Shown: positions 18,711 to 27,358 of the stretch, in pieces
Layout: every line of letters begins with the position of its first letter
Position numbering within the stretch: the stretch's first letter is position 1
NCBI GenBank assembly: GCA_021307315.1
Contig: JAJSPD010000157.1
Location: forward strand, 1 to 45,376
Reading direction: 5' to 3'
DNA: 45,376 bases
Source: Bisporella sp. PMI_857
Taxonomy: Eukaryota > Ascomycota > Leotiomycetes > Helotiales > Helotiaceae
Notes under the pieces: model-generated
Database searches by the model: none
Told to the model about the DNA's origin: nothing
The model's input: only the letters and a program-made list of their open reading frames with translations
Made by a program: the position numbers and the translations under genes

Positions 18711-21580
18711 ATGTCCCTCCTAGCATGGGAGCCAGATGGAGATCAATTGCTACAGTTGTCGATTTTTCTAAGAGATTCCTTGAATGGGAAAAACAAGAAT
18801 GCACAAAAGGAGGCAGAAATCGTGCGTTCCCATTCTATTCGCTACTAAATCAGATTATGTCAAATTTGCTGAAGTTTTCACAACATAGATGCTGGCTAAG
18901 GCGAAATCTTCACCTGAAATCAATAACTATCTAGCGTACCTGTTTTCAAGCTCGCTCCAATCATCGGGCTTTTCATACAACACCGAAGATTCTCTGGCTA
19001 TCAGATCGGCTGCCGCGATCATGCTAAAGAATAATATCAAGACCGGCTTTGGGAAGATATCAAAAACAAGTATTACCCTCATCCGATCTTGGGTTCCCAA
19101 TAACCTACAGGACAAGAATTCTCAGATCCGCAACTATGCTGGAAACATAATTGCAGAGATGGTCAGCAGTGGTGGAATCCTTGAATGGCCAGAAATTTTG
19201 CCTGACCTCATTTCCGTAGTCGACAACGTATCTAGGAGTATTACTCAAGAAGCGCAAGAAGGAGCAATGGCCGCATTGTCTAAGATCTGTGACGACAACC
19301 AAGAGATTCTTAATAAAGACGAACAGGGACAGCGAACTCTTAACAACCTTATTCCCAAACTAATTGAGTTTACACGAAATCCGGTCCCAAATATTCGATG
19401 TCTTGCTTTGGCAAGCATAAACATTTTCATTCGCCAAAGGCCAGCGGTTCTGCTAAAAAACTTGGACGTTCTTCTCGATCATCTATTCCTCCTAGCCACG
19501 GATCCTACTCCTGACGTCCACAAACAACTCTGTCGGATGCTTGTCCAGTTGGTTGAGGTTAGACCAGATAAGATTAAACCTCATATTACGGGTCTGGTTG
19601 ATTATATTATCACTCAACAGAAGAAGGTTGATGAAGAAGATCTGACATGTGAAGCGGCAGAATTTTGGTTCAAAGCTGGTGGTAATACTGTGTTGCGGCA
19701 GTCACTAGCACCTCATCTCCGCATAATCATTCCAGTGTTACTAGATAGTATGGTTTATTGCGAAGAAGATATTATCCGACTTGAAGGTGGTGAGGACGAC
19801 GCAGATGAGGAAGATCGCGCTGAAGACATGAAACCGACCTTTGCAAAGGGCGGAATTGATAGGTCTGAAACTAGCATCGATGACAACCCGGAGGACGCAT
19901 GGAACCTACGAAAAATCTCCGCCAACGCATTAAGAGTGCTCGCCACCCAATTTTCGAATCCGGTTATTGATGTGATCTTACCCTCTTTGGTGGCTAATAT
20001 CAAGCATAAAGAATGGCCGTATCGTGAAGCAGCTGCTTTTACACTTGGCTCTGTTGCTGATAGCTGTGCGACAGTTGTGGCTCCTCATTTGCGAGATCTC
20101 ATTCCCTCTTTAATCACCTTACTTAGTGATGAAGAACCCCTTGTCCGTCAAATTACCTGCTGGACTCTTGGGTGCTATTCATCTTGGGTTGGCAAAGACC
20201 AACGGTTGAATTTGTTTCAGCCTATGATGGAAGGCATTCTAGCCAAAATGCTGGACCCTAACAAGAAAGTACAAGCAGCCGGGGCATCCGCGTTTGCCCA
20301 TCTGGAAGAGAATGTTGGAGAACAACTTATTCCATATTGCTATCCCATCATCGAACAATTTGTTCGCTGCTTCAAACAATATAAGGACCGAAACATGGTC
20401 ATGCTGTATGATTGTGTGGGAACCTTAGCAAAGAATGTTGGGAATGCCTTAGCCGCACCAGCAATGGTCGATCTGCTAATGCCAGCACTCATTCATCGAT
20501 GGAATAGTGCCTCAGACCAATCTCATGAGCTTATCCCTCTGCTTGAATGCCTCTCATCTGTTGTGATGGCACAAGGTGACGCATTTCGAACCTTCGCGCC
20601 TCCTCTCGTCTCGAGATGTCTCAAGATCATCCATCAAAACCTCGACCCTACGACTGCTCAGAATGCAGATATAGAGGCACCTAACTCCAATTTTCTCGTG
20701 ACTGCTATTAGCCTACTCAGTGCCATTATTCAAGTCCTTAACGGCGAAGAGTTTACTCGTCTCGTATGCGACTCAAAGCCAGATCTTTTTGAGCTACTTA
20801 CGTTCTGTATAGGGAATGCGACTGATGACGGATGTCTAGCTGCGTACGAACTACTTGGATACTGTGCGAAGTATGTGTTTTCACAACTTCGGCCCTCTCT
20901 TCCGGGCGTCATGCCGATCCTTATTAAGCAGCTAAATAAGAATGGGGTTATAGAAGAAGATAATGAGGACGGGATCAGCGCAGTAAATAATGCCTGCTGG
21001 TCTGCCGGTGAAATATGCATTCAGTCTAAGGAAGAAATGGCACCATATGCCGAATTGCTCCTTCAAAGTCTTCTCGATATCATTCAAAACCCCAAGACTG
21101 AGCAATCTGTTCATGAGAATGCAATTGTCGCTCTGGGTCGCTTAGGTCTTGGAAATTCCCAGTTAATGGCGCCTCACATTTCTGTAATTGCAACAAAATT
21201 TTTGGGATTGATAAATTCGATCCACAACCCAGAAGAAAAAGCATCTGCTCTCATCGGATTTACTTTAGCTGTTGAACAGAATCCTCGAGCGATGGAAAAT
21301 GAGCTATTGAATTTCTTTTCAACGATTGCTCGATATAATCAAGAGAATGAAAAAGACAAAGAGAACGAAGACCATTCCCCATATGAGCAACACTTAAGAT
21401 CTTTGTTTGCACAGGTAACCTAGCCATGACCTAGCCATTCTGACAACGTCGATCTCATGCCGGTACTAACGCATATAGGTCTTGAACGGATACAAAGAAA
21501 TTATTCCTGATTTCGGCTCTTTCCTCTCAAAGCTTGAACCGCAACACGAAGAAACACTGCGACGCATCTTTCAGCTATAA
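18711..21580 (+). CDS. KAP104: transportin / importin beta-2 (karyopherin, Kap104-like), 912 aa
   Basis: Nuclear import receptor of the importin-beta superfamily. In the known family it binds PY-NLS cargo such as hnRNP-type RNA-binding proteins and is released by Ran-GTP in the nucleus. Exons are 18711-18821, 18889-21414 and 21479-21580. The introns are 67 bp (CTACTAAAT just after its start) and 64 bp (GTAACC donor, GTACTAAC branch site). The spliced frame is 912 codons, close to the roughly 900 usual in the family. The N-terminus (AWEPDGDQLLQLSIFLRDSL) matches transportin helix 1. HEAT repeats follow throughout, with family-like stretches such as VRQITCWTLGCYSSWV and NNACWSAGEICIQ. The acidic insert (EGGEDDADEEDRAEDM) at about 305-320 corresponds to the H8 loop used for cargo release. 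The start at 18711 fits homologues; an in-frame ATG at 18651 would add 20 atypical residues. Intact housekeeping gene. Confidence 0.95.
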
Positions 21581-21758
21581 TTCCAGGGCTTATTTTGACT
21601 TGTAAAAAGCGGTACAAACAAAAGCATGAATTGGGAGCCCGCTGGTATTAATTGTTCTATAAGTTAACTTATTTATTTTCCTAAAAGATCCGCGATAAGC
21701 CCGTTGCCTCTGAACCGCCACGACTAATGATTCAATAAACGGCAAAAGACTCAAATAC

Positions 21759-21895
21759 TGTTGGTGCAATTAGCTAGAGCAGGTCACGTAACAAGAGTGT
21801 CGTTCGACATGACCCTGAATGGGGTTATATATACTCTTAGTTTCACCATAGCTAGACCTTAACTCTCAATCAATCGATCACTCAAAAATACAACA
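21759..21895 (+). mobile_element. LTR relic (137 bp), second copy inverted at 34970
   Basis: Begins TGTTGGTGCAATTAG and ends AATACAACA, so TGTTG and CAACA mirror each other. It is followed by GGCACTCGCGACAGAACGCG, also present next to the copy at 34970-35125, which fits an LTR plus the start of an internal region. Similarity ends about 30 bp after the LTR. No target duplication seen. Confidence 0.65.
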
Positions 21896-22021
21896 GGCAC
21901 TCGCGACAGAACGCGGCGGTGCCTCGTATTAGAGTGATCCCACAAATACCATCGTTTTTCAATCAAAACCCTGATATACCATCATTTTACCTTGGCATCA
22001 AAACAGTGATATCCGAGGTAT

Positions 22022-22100
22022 CAGCATGCAAAATGGTGGTATTTCATTCCTGCTACTGTGAAACGGGTGGTAGACTGAAATACCATCATTTTGCATGCTG
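22022..22100. repeat. strong hairpin, 25-bp arms with one mismatch
   Basis: The arm beginning CAGCATGCAAAATGG at 22022-22046 pairs with 22076-22100 around a 29-base loop. The related motif TACCATCRTTTT occurs again in direct order at about 21948 and 21979. No coding frame uses it. It could be a small foldback element or hairpin RNA source. Confidence 0.75.
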
Positions 22101-22369
22101 GTAGGTTCGTGCCCTCCCTTTTTGGATCGCCTAAAATTGTAACAATTGTGTTCAAATAGAGGGAAGTGGCCACGTGGCCTACAGAGAGTATAGGGCAAAC
22201 AAGTATCAATTGCTGAAGGTTGTAGAACCTAAACCACAGGAGATAATCCCTCTACTTATAGAGGTACGATACTCACATGTCATCACACTGACACCTATTG
22301 TTGCCTACCGTTGCCTACAGGTGCCTACCGGTGCCTACAATAGACTAGGTATGATCCTTAGACCTAGCC

Positions 22370-22656
22370 TGTTCAACAAATTGGAGGGCAGCAGGAGGGA
22401 TTGCAATATAACAGGTGAGAACATGGGACTAGCGATGCAGTTGCAATAGTAATGAATTGATATCAGAAGTAGGCTTGTAAGTCTAACAGGATAAGAAAAG
22501 ACTCAAGCTTGCTTTCTTCAGAAAGCTCTAGCTGTTCCTTATATCTTTTAACGGTGCTGTAGCTGTGAGCCTGTGGCTGGCCGTTAGGCTGTCAGGATGG
22601 CCGTTGTTAACCGACCCTGGCTGTTACACCATCCCTAACCGACTCTGGCTGTTACA
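22370..22656 (-). mobile_element. LTR relic of a 4-copy family, reverse orientation
   Basis: In reverse it begins TGTAACAGCCAGAGTCGG and ends near GAGGGCAGCAGGAGGGATTG read on the plus strand. It shares GCAGGAGGGATTGCA, CTCAAGCTTGC and the CCGACYCTGGCTGTTACA tip with the copies at 23319, 23766 and about 32630. The tip region is duplicated in tandem (two CTGGCTGTTACA ends 30 bp apart). No target duplication found. Confidence 0.65.
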
Positions 22657-22851
22657 AAAATAGACGAATTTCGACACCGCCCGCCTCAACAATATCATTG
22701 ATTATTAAATCAATTCTAATTCAAATTACTTCCTATATTAAATTCTTTGTCTTTAAGTAACTATGCCTCAATACACTAAACAAGATTTGTTTGCTGCGCT
22801 TAGTGAAGTTAGAAATAGGAAGTCTTTGAAGTCAGCTAGCAAAAAGTGGAG

Positions 22852-23138
22852 TGTAACAACTCAAGCTGAACAGGGATCTCGATCCGTAGATCCAGGTGGA
22901 AGGACTCAAAGGTGTGAACAACTATCAATTGCTATAACTAAGAGAACAAGCTACAGACAGAAGAAGGGAAGGAAAGCAGCGCTCTATATACAGGAAGCTG
23001 GCCGGAGGCCAGTATAAGCGAGCTTTAGGATGTCCGGTGCTGAGCTCCGTCCGAGCTCTGGGGTGTCCGGCGCTGAGCTCCGTCCGAGCTCTGGGGTGTC
23101 CGGTGCTGAGCTCCGTCTAAGAAGTCAGGGCCGTGACA
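22852..23138 (+). mobile_element. solo LTR, 287 bp, TGGAG duplication
   Basis: Starts TGTAACAACTCAAG and ends GGGCCGTGACA. TGGAG flanks it at 22847-22851 and 23139-23143. It sits inside the pogo transposase remnant. It differs in sequence from the other LTR families in this window and contains a GC-rich tandem repeat. Confidence 0.85.
23032..23119. repeat. 33-bp tandem repeat inside the solo LTR
   Basis: About 2.6 units of a 33-bp sequence built from TGTCCGGTGCTGAGCTCCG and TCCGAGCTCTGGGG. The GAGCTC palindrome recurs twice per unit. Much more GC-rich than the surroundings. Confidence 0.8.
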
Positions 23139-23318
23139 TGGAGTGTTCTTTTCAGCACACTACGAAATCGTATGCAAGATACAGAAAATCGGGTTATTGC
23201 AGCTAAAAGTCTACAAAAGCTCTCAAAAGCACAAAAAGAGCACTTATTTAATTGGGTTTTGACCCAAGAAGCTCTAGGTGTTCCTTTAACTCATGGCCAA
23301 ATTCGACAATTTGCAACT

Positions 23319-23690
23319 TGTAACAGCCAGGCTCGGTTAGGGACAGTTACAGGCTGTAAGCAACCCATCAGAGTAGCACAGGCCAGCCGAAGGCTTACAG
23401 CCACCATGGAGGCGTACAGTCCAGACTATCGTGGGCTCCGACTGATAGAATGCTTTTCGGGGATACCGACTTCTAGAGCTCGGTGGCTCCGTAAGTCAAG
23501 GATACAGTACGGTTAAGGGATATAAGGAAAAGCTAGAGTTCTTTGGAGAAGGGTAAGCTTGAGTTTTCCTGCTAGACTTACAAGCATACTTTTGATATCA
23601 ATACATTACTAACTTATTGCAATTACATCGTCAGTCACGTGTTCTTACCTGTTATATTGCAATCCCTCCTGTTGCCCTCTGTTTGTTACA
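23319..23690 (+). mobile_element. solo LTR, 372 bp, CAACT duplication
   Basis: Starts TGTAACAGCCAGGCTCGG and ends CCCTCTGTTTGTTACA, with CAACT on both sides (23314-23318 and 23691-23695). It is the most complete copy of the family also found at 22370, 23766 and about 32630. Inserted in the pogo remnant; the transposase frame resumes after it. Confidence 0.85.
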
Positions 23691-23765
23691 CAACTCGACT
23701 TCTAGTAATCAAAAAAACCCCCACAAAGAGCTAAGGAAACGCTAAATAGAAGCTTTCTACGGCGT

Positions 23766-23989
23766 TGTAACCAACAGAGGGCAGCAGGAGGGATTGCAAA
23801 ATAACAGGTAAAAACACGTGACTGGGGCTGTGATCGTAATAGTGATGTATTAATATCGGAAGTGTGCTTGTAAGTCTAGAGAGAAAAACTCAAGCTTGCC
23901 CTTCCCCAGAGAGCTCTAGCTCTTCCTTATTCCCTAACCGACCTGGGCTGTTTTACAGTAACCGTCCTTAACCGACCCTGGTTGTTACA
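23766..23989 (-). mobile_element. LTR relic, 224 bp, inverted relative to its neighbour
   Basis: Reverse copy of the same family as 23319-23690, lying 75 bp from it. It ends GTTGTTACA at 23989. It is shorter than its neighbour and has no matching target duplication, so it may have been trimmed or joined by recombination. It marks the junction between the pogo remnant and the unidentified gene to its right. Confidence 0.65.
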
Positions 23990-24331
23990 GCCTAAGTTCA
24001 TTATCTCGTCCGGTGTGAGTATTTTCTTGAAGAGAGGTTCTAGCGAGGGGGTTTGGAAGGTGTCACAAACTTTGCGAGAAGCTCCCTCGATGTGAGACAT
24101 TCCCGAAAGGCGAGTAAGTATGTGTTCTTAATACGAAAAAATTCATAGTTACACTACCTTGAAAACCTAGTGCAACTTACGTTCTTTCTCTTGCCTTGGA
24201 TGTCTCGTGTCATCGGTTTCTAGCTAAGTTTCTTTGTGGTACCAAGTCAGGATTTCTATGTTGTCCAGAGGCACGTATAGATAAATCTGCAGTGGGATGG
24301 AGGAACCAACATTTGCGCCGTTGCCTATGAG

Positions 24332-24513
24332 TGTTGGAATGCATGTACATAGTTTCACGCGTTCTATATCGCAAGGATTGTGGGTCTCCTACTATCTATA
24401 TAACTACCTGGCAATAGGCCGTAGCTTAGAAGAATCAACGAATATCATAACCACACCAGCAAGAGCGTAGTCACAGCTACTACGCCTTTTGCTACGTGGT
24501 AGGTATTCCGACA
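24332..24513 (+). repeat. 5' LTR of the non-autonomous element
   Basis: TGTTGGAATGC...GTATTCCGACA. Differs from the 3' LTR by only a few substitutions (for example TAGTTTCACGCGTTCT versus TAGCTTCACGCGTTCC). Followed directly by CTGATCAGTTGAAAGC, where a primer-binding site would be expected; I could not match it to a tRNA. Confidence 0.9.
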
Positions 24514-24805
24514 CTGATCAGTTGAAAGCTTCTACGGATCAGACCAATCCATTTCGAATTGCAACCGTCAGAATACGACTCCTTCTTTCCTTCCTTGAAC
24601 TTCCCTCCTCCTTCAATACGACTCTCTTTTCCTCAACGCCGCTTATACAACGTCTACAACGCTCTGCAATGCTCTACAGCGCTCTATAGCGCCCTACAAC
24701 GTTCCACGACGTCCTACAGCTTTCGAATTTTCTTCTTTTTCAATTGAACCATCGACCCTTTTCCAAATTGACTCCTTTTCAACGACAATCACAATAAGGG
24801 ATAGC

Positions 24806-26605
24806 ATGGAAGAATGGAGAGCCCTACACAAGAAATGGGAACGGGGAATAGACCTCTCAACAGCCACGGCAATCGACGTGGACACGTACGTCAAATTTAA
24901 GGTCTACGACTACGAGATACACGGGGATATGGATAATGATTTATGGGACCTTTTTCAGCACGATTTTGAGGGCTATACAATCGACATGTTCAACGCTGCT
25001 CCACAACGCTACGTTCAAGCTTTACAAGCTTGTTTACGAAGGCAAGGGGTCTACATAGCAACAAACAAGACTTTTGCTCAAGCGTTGATCGATTGCCTTC
25101 AGGAAAAAGAGCGTCGCCGAGATCAATGGACAATTGAAGAACTTCAAGAAATTCAGAGGGACTGCGGCCCTATCAGATCTAACAATATTGCGCACCAATT
25201 CCCTCAGTTGCAATTATTTCGGCCGTTTGAAAAAGTCATCCCTAAAGCCCTTGATTCGATTACTGTTACAGTCGCTGATTCGATCATTCCTACAGCTCTT
25301 GCTCCTGGATCAATCAATTCTACAAGCTTTGATTTAGTCACTTCTACAGCGCCTGAATCGATCACTTCTGCAGGCCTTGGTTTAGTTACTTTTACAGCCC
25401 CTGATTCAATCACTTTTTCGGGCCCTGATTCTGTCACTTTTACAGGCTTTGATTCGGTCACTTTTACAGCCCCTGATTTGATCACTTCTACAGGTCTTGA
25501 CTCGATCACTCTTACAGCTCCTGCCTCTGAATCGATCACTCCTACAGCCACTAGTTCTGTCACTTTCACAGGCTTTAATTCGATCACTTCTACAGCCACT
25601 GGTTCTGTCACTTCTACAGGCTTTGATTCGGTCACTCTTACAGCCCCTGATTTGATCACTTATACAGGTCTTGATTCGATCACTTCTACAGCCCCTGGTT
25701 CTATCACTTCTACAGGCTTTGATTCGGTCACTCCTACAGCCCCTGGTTCTGTCACTCCTACAGGCTTTGATTCGGTCACCCCTACAGCCCTTGGTTCAAT
25801 TCCTTCTACCCTCGCTCCAGTAACTATTACAGCTATTGAACCTCCAATCGAGCTTTTTTCTTTGTGTGCTGCCCAGGGAGCTATCACGGCCCTCGACGCT
25901 GTTACAGCCTGTAAGGCTGTTACTACTGTCGATTTGATCTCTACAGTCGACTCTTTTCTCCTTGTTACTGCCCAGGGAGCTATCACAGCCCTCGACGCTG
26001 TTACAGCCTTTGAGGCTGTTGCGGCCGTCGATTCAGTCCCTACAGTCGGCTCTTCTTTCTTCGTTGCTGCCCAAGGAGCCATTACAGCCCTCTACGTTGT
26101 TACAGCCTGTAAAGCTGTTACTGCCGTCGATTCAATCTCTACAGCCGACTTTTCTTTCCTTGTTACTGCCCAGAAAGTCATTACAGCCCTCGACGCTGTT
26201 ACCGCCTTCGAGGCTGTTATAGCTCCCGATTTGATGTTTACAGTCGATCCTGCTCTCATCGTTGCCGCCCAAGGAACCATTACAGCCTTTGAGGCTGTTA
26301 CGGCCGTCGATTCGATTCCTACAGTCGACCCTTCCTTCCTTGTTGCTGCCCAGGGAGCTGTTACAGCCTCTAAGGCTGTTACGGCTCCTAAAGTAGCTAT
26401 TACCGCCTTCGACGCTGTTGCAGCTTTTGAGGTTGTTACAGCTCCTGATTGGATTTCTACGGCCCCTGACCTTCCTTCCTTTGTTGCCACCCAGGTAGCC
26501 TTTACAGCTTTCGACGCTGTTACGGCCTTCGACGTTGTTACGGCTCTCGACGCTATTACGGGCACTTACAAGTGTGCTACGTACGTCTGTTACGACCCTG
26601 GCTAG
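24806..26605 (+). CDS. sole protein of the LTR element: globular N-terminus plus two repeat tracts, 599 aa
   Basis: Uninterrupted frame beginning 292 bp after the 5' LTR and ending 70 bp before the 3' LTR. Residues 1-140 are a charged, apparently folded domain (KWERGIDLSTATAIDVDTY, DNDLWDLFQHDFEGYTIDMF, RYVQALQACLRRQGVYI) ending in a Glu/Arg-rich helix. Residues about 150-335 are an eight-residue (24-bp) repeat, roughly TGFDSVTx and TAPDSITx. Residues about 350-580 are a roughly 35-residue repeat, AAQGAITALDAVTA, then xxAVTAVDSI and TVDxSFLV. The tail is YKCATYVCYDPG. By position the N-terminal domain is a candidate capsid/Gag protein, but it has no zinc knuckle, and that assignment is inference. 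The Thr/Ser/Ala/Val composition of the repeats suggests extended or adhesin-like structure. Confidence 0.8.
   Translation: MEEWRALHKKWERGIDLSTATAIDVDTYVKFKVYDYEIHGDMDNDLWDLFQHDFEGYTIDMFNAAPQRYVQALQACLRRQGVYIATNKTFAQALIDCLQEKERRRDQWTIEELQEIQRDCGPIRSNNIAHQFPQLQLFRPFEKVIPKALDSITVTVADSIIPTALAPGSINSTSFDLVTSTAPESITSAGLGLVTFTAPDSITFSGPDSVTFTGFDSVTFTAPDLITSTGLDSITLTAPASESITPTATSSVTFTGFNSITSTATGSVTSTGFDSVTLTAPDLITYTGLDSITSTAPGSITSTGFDSVTPTAPGSVTPTGFDSVTPTALGSIPSTLAPVTITAIEPPIELFSLCAAQGAITALDAVTACKAVTTVDLISTVDSFLLVTAQGAITALDAVTAFEAVAAVDSVPTVGSSFFVAAQGAITALYVVTACKAVTAVDSISTADFSFLVTAQKVITALDAVTAFEAVIAPDLMFTVDPALIVAAQGTITAFEAVTAVDSIPTVDPSFLVAAQGAVTASKAVTAPKVAITAFDAVAAFEVVTAPDWISTAPDLPSFVATQVAFTAFDAVTAFDVVTALDAITGTYKCATYVCYDPG
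25260..25815. repeat. 24-bp tandem repeats coding an 8-residue motif
   Basis: Over twenty imperfect units alternating ACAGGCTTTGATTCGGTCAC-like and ACAGCCCCTGATTTGATCAC-like sequence. Indels are multiples of three, so the frame is kept, which indicates selection on the protein or recent expansion. The reverse strand is also open here because of the repeated codons. Confidence 0.85.
25860..26560. repeat. longer imperfect tandem repeats (about 105 bp)
   Basis: At least six imperfect units containing GCCCAGGGAGCTATCAC and GACGCTGTTACAGCC-type blocks. Later units are shortened to short AVTAF/DAVTA modules. The frame stays open throughout. Confidence 0.75.
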
Positions 26606-26675
26606 ATAGAAGGATACGGGAGGTTTTACAGGTTCTATAGCTATTAGGTTTTCAAGCTTTTTAGAGAGTTGCCAG

Positions 26676-26857
26676 TGTTGGAATGCATGTACATAGCTTC
26701 ACGCGTTCCATATCGCGAGGATTGTGGGTCTCCTACTATCTATATAACTACTTGGCAATAGGCCGTAGCTTAGAAGAATCAACGAATATCATAACCACAC
26801 CAGCAAGAGCGTAGTCACAGCTACTACGCCTTTTGCTACGTGGTAGGTATTCCGACA
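26676..26857 (+). repeat. 3' LTR of the non-autonomous element
   Basis: Second LTR, preceded by TTTTTAGAGAGTTGCCAG, a weak purine-rich stretch at the polypurine-tract position, and followed by the ATGAG duplication. Confidence 0.9.
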
Positions 26858-27358
26858 ATGAGGTTAACTCCCTATATGATACACATTAAATTTAATGTTG
26901 CTTACTCTGTGCGGTGACGTCTTCAGAATCAGGGAGTATTTCAGCACCAATATTGGAGTCTATAAGTTTGCGTTCTGGTCTCCCAAGGTAGTTCCTCCAT
27001 TCATCATATACGGAACTCCTTCATGTAACTCCACACTTATTGTGCAGGTCGTTAGTAACACAAAACTCAAAGTTGGTGTGGGCTTCTCTCCCTGAACCGT
27101 TCACCAAGACCTATTGTCCATGTACCAATCTTGATTCGTACCCAGCATCCTGGAAGCCCGCTCAAAATCTTCACGGTTGAGAGGTTGACTGATGGTCGAA
27201 AAAGAAGACACTGAAAGTTAGTTTATCATATTTATCTTTTGCACCATTCGGCATACGTTTACATCGCAGAAAATACCCACGTCCTAGGATCAACTTTGCC
27301 TTTAGGAAGCTAGCCATCCCTCTATACAAAACTTAGACATGTCTTACTTCAGACCATA

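Larger units (their letters stand above)
22763..23767 (+). pseudogene. N-terminal remnant of a Fot1/pogo transposase, split by two solo LTRs
   Basis: The helix-turn-helix N-terminus (MPQYTKQDLFAALSEV...SASKKWSV) starts at 22763. It continues after the solo LTR at 22852-23138 with RNRMQDTENRVIAAK and FNWVLTQEALGVPLTHGQIR, then after a second solo LTR at 23319-23690 for about 25 more decayed codons with stops. It resembles the transposase at 27458-29044, for example in TQEALG and QIRQ. Removing the LTR and one target copy restores an open frame, which confirms the insertion point. The DDE catalytic part is absent. Confidence 0.8.
24332..26857 (+). mobile_element. complete non-autonomous LTR retrotransposon, 2526 bp, ATGAG duplication
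   Basis: Two near-identical 182-bp LTRs (24332-24513 and 26676-26857) bound a 2162-bp interior. ATGAG occurs directly before the left LTR (24327-24331) and directly after the right LTR (26858-26862), showing that the two LTRs came in together. The interior has no protease, reverse transcriptase, RNase H or integrase; its single long gene is at 24806-26605. This matches the architecture of gag-only terminal-repeat elements (TR-GAG/LARD type), which must borrow enzymes from another element. A solo LTR of the same family is at 17934. High LTR similarity suggests fairly recent insertion. Confidence 0.88.
23990..27210 (-). pseudogene. unidentified multi-exon gene fragment interrupted by an LTR element
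   Basis: Minus-strand exon-like stretches occur on both sides of the retroelement: about 27210-27111 (SQPLNREDFERASRMLGTN), about 27020-26906 (EWRNYLGRPERKLIDSNIG), 24324-24181 (GSSIPLQIYLYVPLDNIEIL) and about 24110-23990 (LEPLFKKILTPDEIMNLG). The 26906 exon ends at a GTAAGC donor and the 24324 exon begins after a TAG acceptor. Without the insert the intron between them is 50 bp, keeps the frame and contains a GTTAAC branch-like site. The 24181 exon ends at GTAAGT but has an in-frame TAG at 24224-24226. The 3' end is lost at the LTR at 23766-23989. I do not recognise the protein. Confidence 0.5.

Noticed and set aside
27007..27096. Plus-strand frame 26895-27095 as a gene
   Set aside because: The opposite strand here reads as exons that join across a proper intron once the LTR element is removed.
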